Below, one piece after another: positions 8,570-16,230 of a stretch of 28,133 nucleotides of DNA. The notes under the pieces were generated by a model. That model saw nothing but the letters and a program-made list of their open reading frames with translations, searched no databases and was not told where the DNA came from. Made by a program: the position numbers and the translations under genes. Position 1 is the stretch's first letter, and each line of letters opens with the position of its first letter. Source of the DNA: Chrysochromulina parva (Eukaryota > Haptophyta > Prymnesiales > Chrysochromulinaceae); contig PJAB01000385.1 of NCBI GenBank assembly GCA_002887195.1, positions 1-28,133 of the forward strand, in the 5' to 3' direction.

Positions 8570-8843
8570 GAGAATGATCTCCCTGCTGAGTGAAAACCTC
8601 TCCTCACAGATGAAAAGCGAAGCGGCATTGCCCGAGCGTAAAACAGCGTGCTGTGGGGAAAGAGAGGTGTTTACTCGACAGAAGATCTCCCAAAGAATGA
8701 ACGTGTTTTGACGGAGCGATTGAGGATGACGAGAAATCAAGCGAGTTAGCTGAGCGAATCTGACTCACACGCGCTGTGGTGAACTTATGGTGTGTTGTGA
8801 ATGAACTTGAGCCCAATCATTCTCACCGCAGAGTTCGCCTTCA
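8570..8843. promoter_or_regulatory. Divergent promoter region, sideroflexin and giant membrane protein
   Basis: Only 274 bases separate two start codons that point away from each other, so both promoters and 5' UTRs must lie here. The sideroflexin side contains copy 2 of the dispersed element (8616-8681). The other side contains repeated TGTG/GAAC words and a CTCACCGCAG just before the ATG at 8844. No clear TATA box is seen. Confidence 0.55.
8616..8681 (-). repeat. Dispersed promoter-proximal element, copy 2
   Basis: Read on the minus strand, this 66-base segment matches 5006-5094 block by block and lacks several short insertions present there. It ends 47 bases before the sideroflexin ATG and has the same orientation relative to its gene as copy 1. 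The internal pyrimidine run ends CCCCACAG. Confidence 0.65.
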
Positions 8844-11800
8844 ATGAAGGCTGCACAGCTCCTTCTTCTCATCTCCCTGCCTGCCGCGCCCTCCGTGAGC
8901 TCTCAGAGGTCACCCGTGGTACCGCCTGAGCACCACAGTCAGCCCACGTCGGCGCCGCGTCTCGGCTTCCTCGAGCTGCAGGCAGGCACACGCGGCGGCC
9001 CACGGCGGGTCGTTTTTGCAGTTCCAGCCCTCGAGGGCGTGCAACGACCTCTCTTCGAGCTATTACGAGGGAGAGAACTTCTCGGCCTGTGCATGGACCG
9101 GGCGCACGGCAGCGAGTCACCTGCGGCGCTCTCCACGCGCTTCTGGCGGCGCAACGGTACGGTGGCACTGCCGCTGCTGGCTGCAGGTAGTACCAGAGAA
9201 TCTTGGCCGCCGGTCGAGCAGCAGCGCCTGCAGGCGCGCGAGCGTGAAAAAGCTGACGCGCGCGTCGTCGCCCAGTCTCTTCTCCTGACGCTACACGAGG
9301 ACGGGGATGGAGCCGTGAACCCACTGGACCCGCAGCTGCCGACGCCGCAGGAGGAGGTGGACGGTGCGCGGTCGCGTAGGGCCCTCACCTCGGGCCTGAT
9401 GCTGGCGCGGCACGATTGGGACCCCGCGCAGCGTCATGTGGCGGTCGCCGAGGTGGTGCAGGGGCACGACGTGCTCAAGGACATGCACGACGCAGCGCAG
9501 CGCAAGCGCAAGAGCGGCAGCTGCAGCGTGCGCATCGTCGAGAGCGGCGAGCTACTGGTGCCCGACGAGCCCGAGGAGCCTAGCGAAGCGTCCTCGCCGC
9601 TGCCGCTGCTGCCCTCACTCGACGGCGACGCCAACGTCGAGAGGGTCGTGCTACCGCTCGGGCGGCCCGTGGCCTCGCTACACCGCCACCTGCAGCTCAC
9701 GTCCTCAGAGCCACGGGAGGTGTATCACTATCAGGTGGCGACAGCAGGGTTGCCCCGCGGGCAGAAGGTGCTGCTCGGGGCGCTCTCGCACGATTCGGGG
9801 CAACCCGTGCTCCTCCTCTCGTACTCGAGCGCCTCCGCTGGCTTCCAGGAGGCGCACTGGGCCCTGCCCGTCGAGTGCGGCGTCGAGATCTGCTCGTATC
9901 AGGTGCGACAGCAGCAGCCGGCACGTCTCCCTGATCGCGTTGCCCGCGCCTCCACGAGATTGCCCTCACGGGTGCTGCCCATGCGTTCCATCCCTCCCTC
10001 GCTCCTCGCTCATCCCCTCGCCCCCTCGTCTCTCTGCTTGCAGCGCCTCATCGTCGACAGCGGCCTCGACTCACCGCTTCTGCTGTCGCTGCGGAACGTC
10101 GCGCTGCACCCGTCGGCCGATCGCTTCCGCTTCGTGGTGCACTCGCAACCCATCTCGGTGACGCGGCTGCAGCCAAACGAAAACCGCATCGTGCGGGTGC
10201 CCGCGGGTAGCGCGCCTGCAGCTGCCACCGCCACCAAGACGGCCGACGCCAAGGTGGCCGACGACGCGTCCGAGAGCGGCAGTGGTTCCACAGGAGCGCT
10301 CGCGCCCTCTATGGTGCCGATCGGCGCACGCAACGGGACTGCCGATGGCACGGTGATCTCAGAAGCGCTGCTGCCGCTCATGTACTTCTATGTCATCCGC
10401 GTGGCCGCGCTCCATGAGCTTCATGTCACCGTCGAGGCATCGCAGCCGGTGGTGCTCGCGGCCTCGCAGGACGGGCTCGCGTCCCTCGTGAGCACGTCAC
10501 CGCGGCTGCTCGCCGAAGGGCTCCCTGGATCGCCCGCGATCATCAAGATGCGCTCAGCGCACAACGACCGCTCTGTGCACATAGGGGTCACGCTGCTCGC
10601 ACCGCCTGAGGGCTTCGACATCACTGTGAGCACCCGACCTGCGCCCGTGCAGCCGGCGGTCGATCTGGCTGAGCTCACCGCCGAGCTCGAGGCGGCGGGC
10701 GTGCTGGACGGGCTCACGTCGGCCGAGCGGCAGAGTATCATCCAACAGGTGCATGCGGAGGAGCAGGTGCTCTCGCGCATCTCCATCCCCGGCCGCGCCA
10801 CCGCCCAGCGGCTCACCGGCGACGCGGTCTTCGGCGTCGCGGCCGCCTTCGGCGATCCGACGAGCTGGGGCGACCCTGGCTGGGAGAGCGTGGCTGGCAG
10901 CGTGGCGGCTGGCAGCTGGGGCGCAGCGTCGGGCCTGGGTGGCAGGCGAGGAAGTGACGCGGATGGCAGCTTGAGCTTCGCATCCATCGGGGGCATCGTC
11001 CTCGTCCTCGGGCTCGTCGCGCTCGGCGGACTCGCGGTCGTCCAGTGGCAGCAGCAGCAGCAAAATGCGGTCGCCGGAGTGCTCTCCGCAGCCGCTTCGC
11101 AGCCTCGCGGCTCTGCCGCCAAGGGCGAGGCGGCTGTGGGGGGTGGCAAGGCCGGTCGCAAGGGCGGCGGCGGCGGCGGCCACGCTAAGAATGGCAGCGC
11201 GCATCCCAAGAACGGCAGCACCATCGCACACGCCGACGACAAGCCTGCCGCAACGGCCGAGCGACCAGCTGTCGCCGGCGCCGGGATCGACGACAGCAGC
11301 AGCACCGCGAGCAGCAGCAGCACGAGCAGCGCGACGAGCTCGCACAGCGCGCTCAGTGGGAATGGGCTTCGACAGCGCCGGTGCAGCGAAGAGGGTGCAG
11401 CGGAGACGCCTAGGCGCGCAGGAGCCAAGAGCGGCAAAGAGATGAGCAAGGAGCCTTCTGGTGCCAAGGAGGCTGCTGCCAATGAGGCTGCTGCCAAGGA
11501 TGCCAAAGCTGCTACGACAAAGTCGGACATCAGGGAGCGCGCGGTGAATACCTCGACGGCGGCGGCCGAGGTGCCGAGCGGCGAGGGCGAGCGTCGAGGC
11601 GGCGGGGACAAGGGCAGCGGAGCAGGCGGCGCAGTGGGTAGCGGAGCGGGCAGCGGAGCCAGCGGCGGAGCGGCGACCAAGGGGGGGACGCGGCGGGAGC
11701 AAGAGCGGCTTGCTGATGAGGAGAAGCGTGCGGGTGAGGAGAGAGAGGAACCTTGGCAACTCTCCGCCAAGGGCGCCACTGCCCGCAAGGCTGCCCGCAA

Positions 11801-13571
11801 CAGCTTCGCGTCACCCTCTGCGGCCGACAAGCCTGCTTCTTCCACGACCGCTAAGCCTTCTCCTGCGGCGGAGGCGGCGCCCGCGGCCGAGGCGGCGAGA
11901 TCGTCCGCGACCGATGGCAGAGCGCGCAAGGGCAGCGCGGGCGCCGTCTCACCGCCCAGCGCCGCCCCTGTGGCCGCGCCCGTCACGACGCCTGAGCGCG
12001 CGGCGGCACCCGCCGCCACCGTCGACGCACGCGCTGGCACGGCCACGGTGGGACTCAGCCACGGTGATGCGACGCCGCATGTCGTGTGGGTGGCGCCGTT
12101 GTGCTCCGCGGCTCTCGACTCGGAGGAGCCGCTCCGGACAGCTTTCGCGCCGTGGGGCGAGGTGGCGGGCTGGCGACTGCTCACCACCAACGGAGCGGCC
12201 TTTGTCTACCTTCGCTCTGCCGAGGCGTGTCGCGCGTTGCTCGCACACGTGCACGCGAACGGCCGCCCTCCCTCAGTGCTCGGCCGGCAGCTCGTCGTGC
12301 GAGCGGCGATCGTGAGCCAGGATGGCACCGCGCTCCTCCCCGGGACGCCCGCGACGGCGCTCCTTCCCGGGATGGCCGCGGCCGTTGGCGGCGTGGCCAG
12401 CGCAGGCGTGGCCGCGACGCCCATCGGAGCCTACGCGTCCTCCCTGTACGCTGGCACGCTCAATCGCTCCGCCTCGAGCGAGTCGACTCCCACTGGATTC
12501 GCCACTGGCTTCGGCTCCGCTGTGAACCGGGCGCACTCCGCTGTGAACTCGCATCCCACGCCAACTCCAAGCCCATCGTCCACTGCCAAGCCCACGCCCA
12601 TTCCCATGCTCATGCCCATGCCCATGCCAAGCACGTCCCTCTTTGCCAATCCCAATGCGAAGCCCGCCGACTATCGCCAAGCTCTCAACCCGAGCGCGCC
12701 GCCGGCAGCCTATCCGGCCCTCGCCGGTGCGGCCGCCGGCACCTCGCCACTCGCCACTGCGCCGCCCGCGCACCTGGCGCACCTGCTGTCACCCACCCAT
12801 CCGCTGCCAGCCGCCCGGACCACCACCAGCGGCGCGGCGGGGCTCGGGCTCGGGCTCGGGCTGCCTGGAGTGGGCGGTTACGGCTTGCCAGGGGCAGCAC
12901 CCTCGACGGCCGGGGCGGCGGGACCCACCCTCGACTCGTCACGCCCGTGGAGCTCGGCAGCCGCCGCGGGCGGCAGCATGGGCGGCGGCGTGGGCGGCGG
13001 CGTGGGCGGCAGCATGGGCGGCGGCGTGGGCGGCGGCGTGGGCGGCGGCGTGGGCGGCGGCGTGGGCGGCGGCGTGGGTGGCAGCGCCGTGGGCGGTGGT
13101 GGTGGCGGTAGTGGTAGCCATGGCCTATGGGCTGGCGGCTGGCAGGGCCTCGCTACCTCGACGAGCACGTGGCAGCCCTCGCTGCAGCCGCCGCTTGGCA
13201 CGGTGCCCTCCTCCTTGGTCACCCCTTCGCTCCCGTCCATCGGCCCATCGGCCGCCCTTGGCGCAGGCACGCCCCAGGCGACCTGGGGCGCGGGCAGCGG
13301 TCTCAATTGGTCGCCTCTTTCCACGGCCGCAGTCTTCCCAGCACAGCTCGCAGCCGCGCTGCCCGCTGCCAACCTCCCCCCGCCCGCTGATTGCGCGTCC
13401 GGACTTACGAGCGGTGGTGGCGGTGGCAGCAGCCTGCTTGCCTCCTCGCTTAACCCGCTCCTGCAGAGCTCCATGCTGGGTGTACCCTCGCGGCTTCCTT
13501 CACGTCCGACGCCTAGCGGCTTTGACGACGACGGCATGAGGCAGCGCGCCGCCGACTGGGGCGCTTCGTGA
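8844..13571 (+). CDS. Large type I membrane protein with putative cytosolic RRM
   Basis: The coding sequence begins at ATG 8844. Removing a predicted intron (9903-10043) gives 1528 residues. Residues 1-21 are a signal peptide (Lys near the start, LLLLISL core). The lumenal or extracellular part is about 640 residues, with two NGT sequons and mixed beta-rich sequence I do not recognise. One transmembrane segment lies at about 668-686, followed by a Gln run. The cytosolic tail of about 840 residues starts with a Lys/Ala/Ser-rich disordered region. It then has an RRM-like fold (about 1032-1108, beginning HVVWVAPL, with RNP1-like GAAFVYLRS at 1070-1078) and ends in Pro/Ser and Gly-rich repeats. 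It may tether RNA or RNA-protein complexes to a membrane, possibly the ER. The whole frame is free of stops, but the fusion needs transcript support. Confidence 0.75.
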   Translation: MKAAQLLLLISLPAAPSVSSQRSPVVPPEHHSQPTSAPRLGFLELQAGTRGGPRRVVFAVPALEGVQRPLFELLRGRELLGLCMDRAHGSESPAALSTRFWRRNGTVALPLLAAGSTRESWPPVEQQRLQAREREKADARVVAQSLLLTLHEDGDGAVNPLDPQLPTPQEEVDGARSRRALTSGLMLARHDWDPAQRHVAVAEVVQGHDVLKDMHDAAQRKRKSGSCSVRIVESGELLVPDEPEEPSEASSPLPLLPSLDGDANVERVVLPLGRPVASLHRHLQLTSSEPREVYHYQVATAGLPRGQKVLLGALSHDSGQPVLLLSYSSASAGFQEAHWALPVECGVEICSYQVRQQQPARLPDRVARASTRLPSRVLPMRSIPPSLLAHPLAPSSLCLQRLIVDSGLDSPLLLSLRNVALHPSADRFRFVVHSQPISVTRLQPNENRIVRVPAGSAPAAATATKTADAKVADDASESGSGSTGALAPSMVPIGARNGTADGTVISEALLPLMYFYVIRVAALHELHVTVEASQPVVLAASQDGLASLVSTSPRLLAEGLPGSPAIIKMRSAHNDRSVHIGVTLLAPPEGFDITVSTRPAPVQPAVDLAELTAELEAAGVLDGLTSAERQSIIQQVHAEEQVLSRISIPGRATAQRLTGDAVFGVAAAFGDPTSWGDPGWESVAGSVAAGSWGAASGLGGRRGSDADGSLSFASIGGIVLVLGLVALGGLAVVQWQQQQQNAVAGVLSAAASQPRGSAAKGEAAVGGGKAGRKGGGGGGHAKNGSAHPKNGSTIAHADDKPAATAERPAVAGAGIDDSSSTASSSSTSSATSSHSALSGNGLRQRRCSEEGAAETPRRAGAKSGKEMSKEPSGAKEAAANEAAAKDAKAATTKSDIRERAVNTSTAAAEVPSGEGERRGGGDKGSGAGGAVGSGAGSGASGGAATKGGTRREQERLADEEKRAGEEREEPWQLSAKGATARKAARNSFASPSAADKPASSTTAKPSPAAEAAPAAEAARSSATDGRARKGSAGAVSPPSAAPVAAPVTTPERAAAPAATVDARAGTATVGLSHGDATPHVVWVAPLCSAALDSEEPLRTAFAPWGEVAGWRLLTTNGAAFVYLRSAEACRALLAHVHANGRPPSVLGRQLVVRAAIVSQDGTALLPGTPATALLPGMAAAVGGVASAGVAATPIGAYASSLYAGTLNRSASSESTPTGFATGFGSAVNRAHSAVNSHPTPTPSPSSTAKPTPIPMLMPMPMPSTSLFANPNAKPADYRQALNPSAPPAAYPALAGAAAGTSPLATAPPAHLAHLLSPTHPLPAARTTTSGAAGLGLGLGLPGVGGYGLPGAAPSTAGAAGPTLDSSRPWSSAAAAGGSMGGGVGGGVGGSMGGGVGGGVGGGVGGGVGGGVGGSAVGGGGGGSGSHGLWAGGWQGLATSTSTWQPSLQPPLGTVPSSLVTPSLPSIGPSAALGAGTPQATWGAGSGLNWSPLSTAAVFPAQLAAALPAANLPPPADCASGLTSGGGGGSSLLASSLNPLLQSSMLGVPSRLPSRPTPSGFDDDGMRQRAADWGAS
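9903..10043 (+). other. Probable stop-free 3n intron
   Basis: The segment starts with donor CAG|GTGCGA and ends in a long pyrimidine tract with CTGCTTGCAG|CGC. It is 141 bases, a multiple of three, in phase 0 and without stops, so the frame continues whether or not it is removed. The 47 residues it would encode are Arg/Pro/Ser-rich and unlike the flanking sequence. Splicing joins VEICSYQ to RLIVDSGL. Confidence 0.65.
11048..11063 (+). repeat. CAG microsatellite encoding Gln run
   Basis: Repeated CAG codons directly after the transmembrane segment encode five consecutive Gln residues on the cytosolic face. Confidence 0.7.
12599..12632 (+). repeat. CCCATG hexanucleotide repeat
   Basis: Imperfect tandem CCCATG units encode alternating Pro-Met in the C-terminal low-complexity tail of the large membrane protein. 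Confidence 0.7.
12972..13090 (+). repeat. 12-base coding minisatellite (GGGV units)
   Basis: Tandem GGCGGCGTGGGC-type units, some with AGCATG variants, encode repeated GGGV/GGSM tetrapeptides. The array is in frame in the C-terminal tail of the large membrane protein, so copy-number changes keep the frame. It is a coding minisatellite without unique spacers, not a CRISPR array. Confidence 0.85.
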
Positions 13572-14206
13572 TAGCTGCTGCAGGTCATGGCATCCAAGCG
13601 TGTCGCGCGTCGAGAGCACCCTCTCTGCTTCAGTGACTCCGCGACTTTTCTGTCGGGCACGGCAAGGAGCGGACACGATCCGAGCCGCGCATAAGTATGC
13701 CCTCGGCGCTATGTGCCGCTGCTGGGTGGCTGGCGCGCCTGGCCGCCCTCATGGGCCCACAAGCATGCTGAGATGTCGCGGTGCCAACCACGTGTCATAT
13801 TTAGTGTTCACTGACTCTGTTCAATAATTTTATGCTGCGCACGCCGGCGGGGGCGGCGGTGTCCGGACTCCGGTCCGGCCCCGGGGCGAAGGCTGTTGAA
13901 GGCACGGCACCGTGTGGCGGACGAATACGAAAACGCCTTATATTGAATATTCAAACTTGTGTTCAGCACAATTGGGATGAAATAACCTATGCAACGCGAA
14001 CGTAACCGCCGCGAACCGCCGTGGACCGCATCGGACCGCACGCCGAGAACGTGCGAGAGGGACTCGCGCGCCGCCCGTGGCGTGCGGTCGTCGACTGCGG
14101 TCGTGTGTGCGCGGCAGAAGGGCATGACCGATGGCCGTAGGCATGAGCCCGGGCGAACACCTCGTCACGCCTGAGTTTTTTGCCTACGCGCACTATCGCG
14201 CACGGA
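13572..14206. other. Convergent intergenic region
   Basis: This spacer of 635 bases lies between the stop of the large membrane protein (+) and the stop of a small gene (-), so it holds two 3' UTRs. AT-rich patches (about 13795-13835 and 13930-13990) flank a GC-rich block. No gene, RNA or mobile element is recognised; reading frames here are Arg-rich shadows. Confidence 0.4.
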
Positions 14207-14785
14207 CTAGTCGCTATCTTCTTCGCCGATGCGATCCCACCTGCTGTAGTCGACGCCTCGCCTGCTGCCACACCCGCTGCCAGCCGTGCCAGAAAAGGCC
14301 ACACCCTTCGCCCTGCCTGGGCTTGGTGTAACGCTGGAGCACTCCGACAGCGGTAGACCAGCGGGATGTGACAGCAGCCCGGAACAGCTCGGCGGATCTG
14401 GCAGCGCAGTGACAAGCGGTGACACACTGTCCGACACCACGGTGACAAACTCTTCACTGTCCGACACCACGGCACGTGCTCGGCGCACGGTGCCGAGCTT
14501 CGTGTCAACGACGAACCGTCGGTCGGCCTGAAGGTCAGTGAGTAGATCACGGAATACGCACTCTCCGCGCGCGGCCAGCGTGGCCTTGCATCGCGCAGGC
14601 GTGCCGGCGACGAGTTCTGCACTAACGGACTCCAGGTCGAGATGTGGTGTTGCGTCGTTTTCGAGGCGCTCAAGCAGGAGCGCCTCGAGGCAGGCGAAGA
14701 GCTCTGACCGTGTGTAAGGGTCTCGCTTTTCACGGCTTCCTGAGAAAATTGAGCTGCCACAGTTACGCAGCGTGCCCGTCTGCAT
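14207..14785 (-). CDS. Unrecognised 192-residue protein
   Basis: A single frame from ATG 14785 to stop. I do not recognise the family. Residues 24-103 look folded: two likely helices (SELFACLEALLLERLE; CVFRDLLTDLQADRRF) lead into the strand-like FVVDTKLGTVRRAR, a pattern that would suit a small winged-helix-like unit. Residues 104-123 contain a duplicated VVSDS segment caused by a 30-base tandem duplication. The rest is Ser/Pro/Gly-rich. The C-terminus DYSRWDRIGEEDSD is an acidic Trp-containing tail of the sort found at the ends of regulatory or chaperone-linked proteins. TATA-like repeats upstream (14834-14880) support transcription from this strand. An upstream exon cannot be excluded. Confidence 0.55.
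   Translation of the reverse strand: MQTGTLRNCGSSIFSGSREKRDPYTRSELFACLEALLLERLENDATPHLDLESVSAELVAGTPARCKATLAARGECVFRDLLTDLQADRRFVVDTKLGTVRRARAVVSDSEEFVTVVSDSVSPLVTALPDPPSCSGLLSHPAGLPLSECSSVTPSPGRAKGVAFSGTAGSGCGSRRGVDYSRWDRIGEEDSD
14425..14472. repeat. 30-base tandem duplication within coding sequence
   Basis: The 18-base word cactgtccgacaccacgg occurs at 14425-14442 and 14455-14472, exactly 30 bases apart. On the minus strand this duplicates ten codons and gives two VVSDS segments without breaking the frame. Confidence 0.75.
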
Positions 14786-15213
14786 CTCGCAAGCACTCAG
14801 GCCTCGCCCTCGCTCGGATTTCCTTCAGGGATTTGTGAATTATAAACATGGACTGTGAATTATAACCTTTGGCTGTGAACTGGGTTCAAGCGTACATGAC
14901 AAATCCATGGACGTGCCGTGTCGCGTGTCCGCCGAACGCATTGAGCTGCAGCTGATCAGGGCAGCACCCGGCAATCCGAATCCCGCGGCCGGTTCGGGGC
15001 TCTTTTTTCTTAGTACTTAGACGTTAGACCGGGTGCGGGGTGGCTTGATACAATGTATTAACAAGATTGTGAGACATTTAGCTGCCTTGTAAGTTGACTG
15101 TGTTCGAGTCTCCCCGATGTAGTGTCTCCCGCGCTGCGCTCTGCCTGCGACTCGATGCGCTGATCAGTGCCGCGTGCCGCGAGCTCCGCCGACTGCGACA
15201 CAGTATCACAGTA
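14786..15213. other. Intergenic region with upstream repeats
   Basis: This spacer lies between two minus-strand genes. It carries the TGTGAA/TTATAA repeats next to the 14785 start, and a GC-rich stretch followed by T6 near 15000-15008. It also has a short AGTATCA duplication near 15200-15216 just beyond the stop of the next gene. No gene is seen. Confidence 0.45.
14834..14880 (-). promoter_or_regulatory. Phased TGTGAA / TATA-like repeats upstream of the 14785 gene
   Basis: TGTGAATTATAA (plus-strand reading) occurs at 14834-14845 and 14854-14865, and TGTGAA again at 14874. The spacing is exactly 20 bases, about two helical turns. On the minus strand each complete unit reads TTATAATTCACA, a TATA-like element 50-80 bases before the ATG at 14785. 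Confidence 0.5.
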
Positions 15214-15876
15214 TCAAGGGTCGTCAACGGCACTCCTGAGCGCTTCAAGTAAGCTGTCCTCCTCGCGTAGCCCTTCTTGCACCTGTTCTGGCGTCGGTCG
15301 CTGGCCTGGCGCGCGGAGCGTGTTCGCCATCGGGGGCGGGTTGGGATCGATGAGTTCAGCCTTACGTCTCCATTCCGTGGAGCGCCTTGGGTCGAGCATG
15401 CCTTGCATCTCCTCATCGATGCGCTCGTTGAGCGGCTTGCCGGTTGCCAAATCCACCTCTTCCGGCTGCTCGCGGCGGCGCGGCGGCCCGTAGCCATAGT
15501 CCTCATCATCCTCAGCCCCAAAGCCACCGTAGGCACCCATCCCGCGCTTGAGCTTGTCGCTGCCTTTGCTGCCCATGAGGGTAAGCATTCGCTTGCGAGC
15601 CTCCTGCTCCTGCTCAAGCCGCTGCATTGCCTTTGGGACGTCTGGGCCCGCGTCTCGAGTCGGCTCGTCTCGGGCTCGCCTCGACACTGGGCCCTCATTC
15701 AGCCTTGCCAGCATTCGCTTTTTCGCCTCCTCCTCCGTGCTGTCGACCATCATGGAGCAGCCCCGGCAATTCGTGGACGCATGTGTTTGTACCTTCCTGG
15801 ACGGTAGCCGCTGCCTGATATCGCATCGTAACTCCGAAACAGCTACCAACGAGAAGAGAATGCCTCGAGAAAACAT
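15214..15876 (-). CDS. Unrecognised charged 220-residue protein
   Basis: A single frame from ATG 15876. I do not recognise the family. The first 17 residues (MFSRGILFSLVAVSELR) are hydrophobic and followed by a basic, Ser/Thr-containing stretch, which could be a targeting presequence. An alternative start is the Met pair at 42-43. The remainder is highly charged and probably helical. A short motif is repeated: EEEAKKRMLARLNEG (48-62) and EQEARKRMLTLMG (90-102). Residues 112-131 are Gly/Tyr/Asp-rich, and the C-terminal third (GKPLNERIDEEMQGML, then WRRKAEL) is acidic and basic in turn. No catalytic motif or membrane segment is seen. The coding pattern is clearly better than in the other frames. 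Confidence 0.68.
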   Translation of the reverse strand: MFSRGILFSLVAVSELRCDIRQRLPSRKVQTHASTNCRGCSMMVDSTEEEAKKRMLARLNEGPVSRRARDEPTRDAGPDVPKAMQRLEQEQEARKRMLTLMGSKGSDKLKRGMGAYGGFGAEDDEDYGYGPPRRREQPEEVDLATGKPLNERIDEEMQGMLDPRRSTEWRRKAELIDPNPPPMANTLRAPGQRPTPEQVQEGLREEDSLLEALRSAVDDP

Positions 15877-16230
15877 CTTCGCGAAGCCTGGCGGGCGCGG
15901 AAGGTTGCGCGACCACTACGGCGCTTTGCGCTGCGTCACAAGCCGCTACCACTCCACCATGCATCCATGCACTGCACTCGACTTCGCCAACATGGCACGC
16001 ATACTGCAACATATAAGCAAATCCGCCTGCTCTTTCTGACAGCTGTGACACTCAGAGTGACACTCTTTCGTCACTCCCACGATTCAGACAACAGTTAGGA
16101 ATTCGAACAGAACTATATACAGTGGAGTACTCAGTGTAATTTGCTTTCTTTGTCAATACATTATACGCTGTCTCCGGATATCTACTCCTTTTCCCCCCAA
16201 TGGCCAATGCACAGAGCCCCGAGCCGACGC
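15877..16230. other. Intergenic region between two minus-strand genes
   Basis: It contains the 5' region of the 15876 gene and the 3' region of the dipeptidase gene. TGACACTC occurs twice (16046-16053, 16058-16065), and a TATATG/CATATA element lies near 16009-16016, about 135 bases upstream of the 15876 ATG. No gene is seen. Confidence 0.45.

Noticed and set aside
9187..9233. A 47-base GTAGTA...CTGCAG segment that could be an intron
   Set aside because: It is very short, lacks a pyrimidine tract, and its removal would shift the long open frame.
10421..12190. A 589-codon minus-strand frame
   Set aside because: It is antisense to the large membrane protein in GC-rich low-complexity sequence and has no domain pattern or leader.
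12972..13090. Possible CRISPR array
   Set aside because: The repeats are contiguous 12-base units without unique spacers and are in frame in a eukaryotic coding sequence.
12878..13660. Minus-strand Pro-rich frame (PPTPPP repeats)
   Set aside because: It is the antisense reading of the GGGV minisatellite; the plus-strand frame continues a protein with recognisable domains.
13987..14796. A 269-codon minus-strand frame overlapping the 14207-14785 gene
   Set aside because: Cys/Arg/Ser-rich shadow in another frame; the 192-residue frame has more protein-like composition and a TATA-like array upstream.
15095..15125. GTTCGAGTC, similar to a tRNA T-loop
   Set aside because: The flanking bases do not form a T stem, and no acceptor, D or anticodon arm can be built around it.
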